The position numbers and the translations under genes were made by a program. The notes under the pieces were generated by a model. The model saw nothing but the letters and a program-made list of their open reading frames with translations. It searched no databases and had not been told where the DNA came from. Shown here piece after piece: positions 56,041-64,000 of a DNA stretch of 64,000 nucleotides. Each line of letters starts with the position of its first letter. Within the stretch, counting starts at the first letter, position 1. The stretch is from Acheta domesticus (taxonomy: Eukaryota > Arthropoda > Insecta > Orthoptera > Gryllidae), in contig JAHLJT010009436.1 in the NCBI GenBank assembly GCA_031308135.1, positions 163,359,681-163,423,680 on the forward strand, given 5' to 3'.

Positions 56041-57534
56041 AGGGCTCAAACAATAAATTGGAAAAGGAGTGCGAAGGAAATAATGAGGTTGTTTTATAAG
56101 GTTATAAGGTTTTAACAATTGTCTGTTTTTCTTTTCTAATTTTGTGAAAATTAGTAGTCGTATTATTTCCCAACTTCATAATTTTGTTAATTATTCTAAT
56201 GGAAACTGTTTTTGGTTACCATTTAATTCATTAATTAGTCTGATCCTGTTAGTGATAACGAAAAACCTGGCAAATGCAGGTACACTTTTTTCAACCCCTT
56301 TCCCTTGAGGATAATCTCTGTGTATGGATCGCAATTGTTAGGCTGAAGTATGTCAAAGGAATACAAGGCTTTTGTGACTAATTACATTAATAACTGATTG
56401 TGTACAGTGCAACAGTAGCAAGGACGGTAAATGCAAGATTTTCTCTGCAATTATTCAAAAATTGCTAAATATTTAACAGTTGTCTGTTATGATCCATTTA
56501 TCATATCGGTATCTATATGTAAAACCCAAAATGGATTACACAACAAATGAAATTTGTGAAACTTGTGACTCCATTGTGAGCATGTCATAACTCTATTGCA
56601 CAGAACGGAACGCATCTGAAAAAGCAAATATCCTTTTCATTATCTGTTAATTTTTGTGAATATTAAACGTTACGTAGCCAAGTTTTAAATAAACGACGAC
56701 TCTGCAGACAAATTAAGTAGTTTAAATGTTCCAGAATGTATTGTAGTTTTTATTGCTTCTAAGGCCTATTTCATGAGAATATCTAAGCAAATAGTTAAGG
56801 CCATTTAAGTTTCATGTTTTAAATGGGAATTAAGTTGGATGTATCTTAAGAGTAATAAAGAGAGCGTTCTTTGTAACGATCGTACCAAAAAACATTATTT
56901 TATCTTGAAAACATTTTGCAACTCTATTGGTAAGAATGACATAATAAATTATAACAATAGTACAGTCATTTAATGGATGCCGTTTTAGGATGAAATTTAA
57001 TGTTAGGACTTCAGAGAAAGGCAGTAAAAAATGAAAAATGATTATTTAATTGTATTGTGTGACAATGGTTTAAGAGGAGAAATATTCTACAACTAGCGGA
57101 AAATTTGACATTGTGGTTTAGAGCAATTTCCTGAAAAAGCTGAGGATTACCGCACAGCCTCTGGCAGCCTTTGAGGGCTAATGTAGCTTGAATTTTTAGC
57201 TAGCGTTGCATATTATTCTCATTATTCTCGCTAATCTTTGCATTGGCTCGTTGTTCCAATGCCACTTCTTCTGATTGTCCTCTTCCCCTTACAGGTGTTC
57301 TTGGAAGAGCATTATTCTCATTAATTAGTACAGTAGGTATCAGTGTCTCTCCTGGATGCGGAGATTCAGTTTTTTATTTTGACCGACAAAATGAATTTTC
57401 ACGATGCACAGTTCACTATTTCAAGGATGAAATGAGAAATACAGTTAATTTACATTAGCACAGGATATTAGTAACAGAAAACTAGGAATGTTACAAAAGC
57501 ACATACTTTCATGCATGGTTTCTAACTTTTACAA
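56041..57534. other. AT-rich spacer
   Basis: No recognised gene or element. Confidence 0.5.
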
Positions 57535-58150
57535 TTTTTGAAAATAGTGAAAGTTCAACAAAAATGAAAATTTGCAATTCTTTAAACTCCCCTTTTTTTC
57601 TATCCGTGGAAAAAATTTAATGAAAAAATTGGAGCGGTTTTTGAGAAAATGTCTCAGTATAAATTGTATTAATTTCAAGCCGAAAAAACATGAAAACAAT
57701 TTTTTCCCAAGAATTGTGTATGAGCATTTTAAAAATGTGATCTTTTAGAACAGATTTTATTTATGAACAAAATTTATATCTTCAGTATTGTAGATTTACA
57801 ATGTTAACCTTTTGCAATTTTGGAAAATACAGATCGTTGCTTCATCGCAATTTTTTCCCATTGATCCACACGTAGAGAAAACGTAAAGAAAAATTTGGAA
57901 GCGTTTTGGGGAAATAATTGTTTTAAAATTTCAGATTCAAGATTAATCAAAGTTTACTCATGTTTACAAAAAAATTTATACATGACTTTTTTCAAGATCT
58001 GTCTTTTAGTCAGTCTTTGGAAAACATCTTTCATTAAGGAAAAAAATCTATGTCTTCAATATTGTAGTTTTTAGGTGAGATAATATGAGCATTTGAAATT
58101 TTTAAATATCGAGGATTTCAACGATGAGACCTACGCAATTTATAAGGCGT
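57535..58150 (-). repeat. Dispersed repeat family R, minus-strand copy
   Basis: On the minus strand it repeats modules such as ctacaatattgaagacatag and ctacaatactgaagatataa, each followed by an A/T-rich stretch and ttcaaattt/aaattgcaaaag, matching modules near 54600 and 41130. The 22-bp array begins about 100 bp to the right. Confidence 0.55.
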
Positions 58151-58252
58151 TATTTACGCTATTTGAAGATAAAGTTAAATCAAAAAACTCGAAGCATGTT
58201 TGAGAAAATTGTATAAATGTAATTGATGTTTCATGTAAGGAACGACCGAACA

Positions 58253-59013
58253 AGAGAGACGGAGAGAAAGCGGAAGAGAGACGGAGGGAAAGCAGAAGAG
58301 AGACGGAGAGAAAGCGGAAGAGAGATGGAGGAAAAGCGGAAGAGAGACGGAGGGAAAGCGGAAGAGAGACGGAGGGAAAGCGGAAGAGAGACGGAGGGAA
58401 AGCGGAAGAGAGACAGAGGGAAAGCGGAAGAGAGACGGAGGGAAAGCGGAAGAGAGACGGAGGGAAAGCGGAAGAGAGACGGAGGGAAAGCGGAAGAGAG
58501 ACGGAGGGAAAGCGGAAGAGAGACGGAGGGAAAGCGGAAGAGAGACGTCGGGAGGGAAAGCGGAAGAGAGACGTCGGGAGGGAAAGCGGAAGAGAGACGT
58601 CGGGAGGGAAAGCGGAAGAGAGACGTCGGGAGGGAAAGCGGAAGAGAGACGTCGGGAGGGAAAGCGGAAGAGAGACGTCGGGAGGGAAAGCGGAAGAGAG
58701 ACGTCGGGAGGGAAAGCGGAAGAGAGACGTCGGGAGGGAAAGCGGAAGAGAGACGTCGGGAGGGAAAGCGGAAGAGAGACGTCGGGAGGGAAAGCGGAAG
58801 AGAGACGTCGGGAGGGAAAGCGGAAGAGAGACGTCGGGAGAGAAAGCGGAAGAGAGACGTCGGGAGGGAAAGCGGAAGAGAGACGTCGGGAGGGAAAGCG
58901 GAAGAGAGACGTCGGGAGGGAAAGCGGAAGAGAGACTTCGGGAGGGAAAGCGGAAGAGAGACGTCGGGAGGAAAGCGGAAGAGAGACGTCGGGAGGGAAA
59001 GCCGAAGAGAGAC
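58253..59013. repeat. 22-bp then 26-bp purine-rich minisatellite
   Basis: Block 1 (58253-58539): about 13 units of gagagacggagggaaagcgg plus aa, 22 bp. Block 2 (58540-59013): about 18 units of the same sequence with four extra bases giving gagagacgtcgggagggaaa plus gcggaa, 26 bp. The switch is abrupt, and one 25-bp unit occurs near 58969. Almost pure purine on the plus strand apart from the CG/GTC steps. Confidence 0.96.
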
Positions 59014-59019
59014 ACTGCC

Positions 59020-59425
59020 GTTGGTCCTTCGCCGTGGCCAACGCCCAATCCCACTCCCGCAGCCGCAGCCAACCCCGCGGCGTGGCCGCGCCGTCAGCGG
59101 CAGGTGTCGCTCGCGTGTCCGCGCGCGGGCGGAGCGACCAATCAATAAGCGGGACGCGTGGGGCGGCGGAAGAGCCATTGGATAGGCCGTGCGCTCTTGT
59201 CCGCTCGCAGACGCCCACTAATTATTCAGCGCCTTTTTTTTCCTTCTTTTTTTTCGCCCTGCGGCGCCGGCCCGTCCCGCCGCCACCGCCGTCGCGGCAG
59301 ACGACTGATCTATAAATACTCTCTTTGTGGCTCGCCTATCAATTTCCCAGGCGCGCGACCGCGCAGAAAGCTAACCGTTATGACTCCGTCCGCCCGCCCG
59401 GACGCGACGCTGCGGCGTCTGCAGG
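59020..59425. promoter_or_regulatory. CpG island with CCAAT and TATA-like motifs
   Basis: CpG-rich with ccaatcaataag (about 59138) and a cattggat inverted CCAAT-like motif (about 59176), and later ctataaatactc (about 59310-59321). These are core-promoter-like in position but no transcript unit can be followed. Confidence 0.35.
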
Positions 59426-59427
59426 GG

Positions 59428-59735
59428 CGTCTGCTGGGTGACCGCTGGGCGACTGCTGGGCGACTGCTGGGCGACTGCTGGGCGACCGCTGGGTGATCGA
59501 CCGCTGGGCGACCGCTGGGCGACTGCTGGGTGACCGCTGGGCAAACGCTGGGCGTCCGCTTGGCGACCGCTGGGTGACTGCTGGGCGACCGCTGGGTGAC
59601 TGCTGAGCGACCACTGGGTGACCGCTGAGCAAGTGGTGGGCGACCGCTGGACGACCGCTGGGTGAGTGCTGGGCGAGTGTTGAGCGACCGCTGGACGACT
59701 GCTGAGTGACCGCTGGATGACTGGTGGGCGACAGG
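59428..59735. repeat. 11-bp minisatellite (cgactgctggg)
   Basis: About 28 units of cgaccgctggg/cgactgctggg with g/t variants (gtgaccgctgg). It abuts the preceding CpG island. The 11-bp period spreads the open frames over all phases. Confidence 0.92.
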
Positions 59736-60235
59736 AGAGACGTCTGGAGGGGCGGCTGCACTGCGAGGAGGGAGGCTGCAGGGCTGCTGGACGCAAGGAC
59801 ACGAGTGGCCGCCACTTCAAAATAGCGGGGCACGTCCGCACTTTTTCGCTGTCTGTTCCGAATATCCACTCTGCAACGAACAGGAGGGACACTCTCTGTT
59901 CGCATACTTCCTCGAGCATACAATGTTGTTGAATGTGCAATTCATTGAGTTGTGTGATTGCAGCGTGGTTTCAGTAAGGTCTTGCTTATCATGATTATGG
60001 CTTCATTGCTTCGGCGTAGAGAATAATGTTTCAAGAATAAATTAATATATTATCAGCAGGATTTCTTTTTAATGTTAAATTACCCCTCCTTCATGCCTCG
60101 TGCACGCAGCTTATTCTGTTGGTTTAAATTTCTGCGTTATCCTTGTGTTTTTCTTTTCTCTAGCAAAATATTTCACTAATAAAATTCAGTTTTCCGTTCC
60201 TCGCCCATTTCTCTTGCAATATTTTTTCCCGTCCG
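59736..60235. other. Spacer
   Basis: GC-moderate then AT-rich DNA. No gene recognised. Confidence 0.45.
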
Positions 60236-60600
60236 GTTCTGCTACTCCTCCTCTCTCCCTCCCCGCGGAGAGGCAAGCGGACAGTTATTTCGCACGTTTG
60301 ACCTCCCGCGAGCGCGCGCGCTTGGGGGGGGGGCAGCCGGCCGGCCGGCCGCTGCGATCCGTGATTGCGCGCCCATAAAACACGGCAATTTCTGCGCTCA
60401 TGAGGGTGCGCGTTCTTACAAAGGGCGCGCAGATGCGGGCGGCGGCGCGGGCGCCGGCACAAAGCGTCCTTTATGAGTGGGCGAGTTCGACATCCGCACT
60501 CGCCCTCACGGGCTGCTAACTGGCGCTGCGAGCGGGGGCGTGGAAGGGGTTGGTTTTTGGGTGGATAAGGGTGGGGTGGGGGAGACAGGGTGGATTGGCG
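60236..60600. other. CpG-dense block
   Basis: Contains a poly-G run and ggccggccggccgg (near 60335-60350), gcgcgcgcgc and cccataaaacacgg (near 60372). It leads into the 15-bp array. Confidence 0.4.
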
Positions 60601-60644
60601 AGGCGCGACTAGGCGATAGTGACGAGCTGGACTCTTGTTGCGGG

Positions 60645-61414
60645 ACTGGCGAGGCGAAGACTGGCGAGGCGGAGACTGGCGTGGCGGAGACTGGCGAGGC
60701 GGAGACTGGCGAGGCGGAGACTGGCGAGGCGGAGACTGGCGAGGCGGAGACTGGCGAGGCGGAGACTGGCGAGGCGGAGACTGGCGAGGCGGAGACTGGC
60801 GAGGCGGAGACTGGCGAGGCGGAGACTGGCGAGGCGGAGACTGGCGAGGCGGAGACTGGCGAGGCGGAGACTGGCGAGGCGGAGACCTGGCGAGGCGGAG
60901 ACTGGCGAGGCGGAGACTGGCGAGGCGGAGACTGGCGAGGCGGAGACTGGCGAGGCGGAGACTGGCGAGGCGGAGACTGGCGAGGCGGAGACTGGCGAGG
61001 CGGAGACTGGCGAGGCGGAGACTGGCGAGGCGGAGACTGGCGAGGCGGAGACTGGCGAGGCGGAGACTGGCGAGGCGGAGACTGGCGAGGCGGAGACTGG
61101 CGAGGCGGAGACTGGCGAGGCGGAGACTGGCGAGGCGGAGACTGGCGAGGCGGAGACTGGCGAGGCGGAGACTGGCGAGGCGGAGACTGGCGAGGCGGAG
61201 ACTGGCGAGGCGGAGACTGGCGAGGCGGAGACTGGCGAGGCGGAGACTGGCGAGGCGGAGACTGGCGAGGCGGAGACTGGCGAGGCGGAGACTGGCGAGG
61301 CGGAGACTGGCGAGGCGGAGACTGGCGAGGCGGAGACTGGCGAGGCGGAGACTGCGAGGCGGAGACTGGCGAGGCGGAGACTGGCGGGGCGGAGACTGGC
61401 GGGGCGGAGACTGG
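60645..61414. repeat. 15-bp minisatellite (actggcgaggcggag), highly homogeneous
   Basis: About 51 units, almost all identical. One 16-bp unit (gagacctggcg near 60884) and one 14-bp unit (actgcgaggcgg near 61351) shift the frame, so the plus-strand open frames read GEAET before and WRGGD after. Edge units carry the substitutions gtggcgg and gggcgg. Homogeneity points to recent expansion. Confidence 0.97.
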
Positions 61415-62335
61415 GAAGTGTTCTGTTGGGGAGAGATGCACTGGTGAAGCGTTCGTTGTCGGTTGCTGGTATTCAGATGAACAATGTAGTTGCAAATCCG
61501 AATGCTATATTTACAAAAGGGATTGCTATTAAATGGGTTTTAGCTTACAACTGGGATTCGCAGTTTGCGAAACATTTTGTCGGTTAGGAAACGAGTTGTG
61601 ACAATATGAAATTGTTGGGATGTAAAAACATCTCTAAACGTGTTTATTTTCTTGGATCTCCCATCGATCTGTCAATATCAAATAAGTACTGGTATATTGC
61701 ATTGCACCACTTATCCTTTTGTTTGTAAATGAGAGGAGAACTCTACATCTTTCAAATCGTAAATTACTAAAGAATTAAGAAAGACTGTAAAAAATGCCAG
61801 CTAGTAATCCCTATGGAGGCAACAATTACTGCTACTTGGGTGTGAGAGGTAACAATAAGTATATGCTTCGAAGAAAACATTCTTAGAGTGAAGGGAATAA
61901 AGGAGGCTATGAAACAAGTTGTATATGCTTACGTGCAAATGTGTTTACGTTTAAATTGTGTGCTTTTATTTTCCAGACCGACTGTCATGCATTTCATCTT
62001 CATTTTTGTGTGTCAAATTATTTTTTTAAAAATTCATCTACTTTATATAAACACGAGTCACCTTTATAAGTTGTATTATCCTTAACGTAACTCATGACTT
62101 CCTCTGTTGATCAATAAATTACAACAAAGAAAAACTATACATTTCTCAAAATATTAAAGTTTATTCTGCATAATTTTACGCACTTTATTCCTCTAATATT
62201 ATATTGGATTTTGTTGGCAATCCCACTTGAGTGTAGATATCTTGAACATTGTTGATAAGATTGTTTGATGCGACCTGGTGAAATTTCAGGGGCGCTGCCG
62301 GTCCATTGCCAAATCACTAAGTGGCGTATTTGTTG
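61415..62335. other. AT-rich spacer
   Basis: No recognised feature. Confidence 0.5.
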
Positions 62336-62760
62336 TGGCAAACAGGCACTCCGAGGTCGCCGTCAGTCGAGCGCCCCCGGACAACGCGGGCCAGTCGGCG
62401 CGTGAATCGGCACCCGTTTAAAAGCACGCTTCCTGTCCCGCCAAACATTTTGATTTCAGCCGACCACACGGACCGATCGCGCAATTCGCCATCTGTTTCA
62501 CGGTAATCCGTGTTCGGCGGCGCACTGGATTAACGAATTAACGAAAAAACATAGCGATTGGAAAATGACAGTGGAAATTGAAAGTCTGCGGCGCGCGTTT
62601 TCCGCTTCACGCTCGCGCGCCGCCCTCGTTCAACTGTTTAAATGGCGGATTTCCAATGCGCACGTCAGGGGCGCTTCACTTCGTGGGCGGCGGAAGTTGC
62701 CGTGAGGTTACGGGTCCCGACCGTCCTTTTTTTTCGTCCTCCTTGATCCAGCCCATTTCT
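62336..62760. other. CpG-dense block
   Basis: CpG-rich stretches at 62340-62480 and 62575-62720 separated by AT-rich sequence. No exon recognised. Confidence 0.35.
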
Positions 62761-63018
62761 GGGTAATGTGGCGTATGCACGTCGCCTTTAGGGAAATGGG
62801 CAAACGTAAAGTTTCACCCCTGAGAGAAGTCAATAAAACGCTAAATAGCCTCTTTACGGCCGGCAGCAGCCGCCCATCGCGTACTGAGCCTTCGGGTGAG
62901 AGTGTGGACGAGGACAGAGCGAGAGGGGACGGGAAAAGAGCGAACGGGTTAAGAGGGGACGGGTGGGCAGAATGGGAAGCGGGACACGGGCCAAACAATG
63001 CATATGGGGTAGACCGAC
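62761..63018. other. Spacer with short unassigned frames
   Basis: GC-moderate to GC-rich DNA. Frames of 80-180 codons on both strands lack domains. Confidence 0.35.
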
Positions 63019-63334
63019 CGTAGGCGTGCCGGGGCTTGGCGAGCGTGGGCACGACGGGGTTAGCATGGCGGTGCGGAGCGAGGCGGACGTAATGAGGTGA
63101 GGGTGAGCGTTGCTGGTGGACCTGGATGTAGCGAGCGTGGGCGCGGCGAGCAGGGGCGTGACGAGCGTGGGCTTGGGAATGACCGTGGTGAACATGAACG
63201 TGACAGGGCGAGCTTAGGCATGGGCGTGGCGGGGTGGGGCGCGGCACGGCGGGGGAGACGTGACGGGGCAGGGCCAGGATGGCGTGGCATGGCGGGGCGG
63301 GGCGGATCGTGTCTTGGCCGGGCAGGGCGAGACA
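63019..63334. repeat. Degenerate G-rich tandem repeat
   Basis: Irregular repeats of gagcgtgggc, gtgacgagcg and ggcgtggcggggtgg. It grades into the perfect 8-bp array. Unit length is too irregular to state. Confidence 0.6.
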
Positions 63335-64000
63335 GGGGTGATGGAGTGATGTGGTGATGGAGTGATGGGGTGATGGAGTGATGGAGTGATGGAGTGATGG
63401 AGTGATGGGGTGATGGAGTGATGGGGTGATGGAGTGATGGGGTGATGGAGTGATGGGGTGATGGAGTGATGGGGTGATGGAGTGATGGGGTGATGGAGTG
63501 ATGGGGTGATGGAGTGATGGGGTGATGGGGTGATGGAGTGATGGGGTGATGGAGTGATGGGGTGATGGAGTGATGGGGTGATGGAGTGATGGGGTGATGG
63601 GGTGATGGAGTGATGGAGTGATGGAGTGATGGAGTGATGGAGTGATGGGGTGATGGAGTGATGGGGTGATGGAGTGATGGGGTGATGGAGTGATGGGGTG
63701 ATGGAGTGATGGGGTGATGGAGTGATGGGGTGATGGAGTGATGGGGTGATGGAGTGATGTGGTGATGGAGTGATGGGGTGATGGAGTGATGGAGTGATGG
63801 AGTGATGGGGTGATGGAGTGATGGGGTGATGGAGTGATGGGGTGATGGAGTGATGGGGTGATGGAGTGATGGGGTGATGGAGTGATGGGGTGATGGAGTG
63901 ATGGGGTGATGGAGTGATGGGGTGATGGAGTGATGGGTGATGGGGTGATGGAGTGATGGGGTGATGGAGTGATGGGGTGATGGAGTGATGGGGTGATGGA
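63335..64000. repeat. 8-bp array with 16-bp higher-order unit, runs off the window
   Basis: The basic unit is gtgatggr. Units ending in g and in a mostly alternate, giving a 16-bp higher-order unit (ggggtgatggagtgat). Runs of the a-form appear near 63370-63400, 63608-63645 and 63780-63805. Occasional gtgatgtg (63350, 63757) and one gtgatgg deletion (63934) act as markers. The right end lies beyond the window. Confidence 0.97.

Noticed and set aside
58140..59218. ORFs up to 347 codons (Phe/Arg/Ser/Leu repeats on minus, Lys/Arg/Glu on plus)
   Set aside because: Follow from the 22/26-bp purine-rich array; no non-repeat domain at either end.
60477..61587. ORFs of 270-351 codons (GEAET, WRGGD, LARRR, QSPPR repeats)
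   Set aside because: 15-bp array translated in each phase; the indels at 60884 and 61351 simply switch phases.
1..64000. LTR retrotransposon, rRNA or snRNA genes, telomeric TTAGG array
   Set aside because: I looked for long direct terminal repeats with gag/pol frames, for recognisable rRNA/snRNA segments and for TTAGG runs, and saw none.

Overview
This window looks like gene-poor nuclear DNA of an arthropod, most likely an insect with a large, repeat-rich genome. I found no intact protein-coding gene with a recognisable product. The reasons for calling it arthropod are: mosaic AT-rich spacer broken by short CpG-dense blocks; a tRNA-headed SINE family whose middle (the blocks tttccgtggtttc and caggcgaatgccgg) and tail (gggactaatgacc) resemble SINEs I know from orthopteroid insects; several TTAA-flanked piggyBac-like elements; pogo-like, hAT-like and TATA-flanked foldback elements; and a relic of a non-LTR retrotransposon. 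The order-level assignment is inference only. LAYOUT. 1-1.2 kb: C-rich 18-bp and G-rich 19-bp minisatellites around a CpG-dense block. 1.3-5.4 kb: AT-rich spacer. 5.4-7.7 kb: a SINE nested inside another SINE, a CpG block, and a third SINE inside a degenerate ATCGATGTCC array. 8.9-9.3 kb: LINE relic. 9.6-10.35 kb: a minus-strand SINE split by a hAT-like MITE. 10.5-11.4 kb: 12-bp array. 11.9-14.9 kb: two SINEs flanking a piggyBac-like element with a transposase-like remnant. 15.7-16.24 kb: a foldback MITE next to a second SINE family with a clean 9-bp target duplication. 16.2-19.7 kb: AT-rich. 20.4-21.9 kb: 16-bp and 12-bp arrays. 22-25.3 kb: featureless AT-rich DNA. 27-29.4 kb: SINE-in-SINE, a 29-bp array, a CpG island and another SINE. 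31.1-33.6 kb: two piggyBac-like elements around a diverged SINE. 34.1-35.3 kb: two consecutive SINEs, the second split by a second foldback MITE. 36.5-40.1 kb: small tandem repeats, a (GT)n(AT)n microsatellite and a CpG block. 40.3-43.3 kb: a pogo-like relic split by a 2.1-kb TTAA-type element that itself contains a dispersed, internally repetitive family. 43.3-45.3 kb: a SINE, an unrecognised 94-aa ORF and a piggyBac transposase relic. 47-49.4 kb: CpG island, dispersed repeat and SINE. 49.6-50.4 kb: about 39-bp array. 53-64 kb: six more arrays, several next to CpG blocks; the last runs off the window. HOW IT FITS TOGETHER. There is no operon or pathway here. The organisation is mobile elements nested in one another plus an unusually dense set of unrelated GC-rich minisatellites, many abutting CpG-dense blocks. 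The very long ORFs in the arrays are by-products of short tandem units and are not annotated as genes. The most informative observations are the nested insertions with readable target duplications, a pair of TATA-flanked foldback elements that share a core but differ in their outer arms, and piggyBac-like elements that keep degenerate transposase N-terminal segments.
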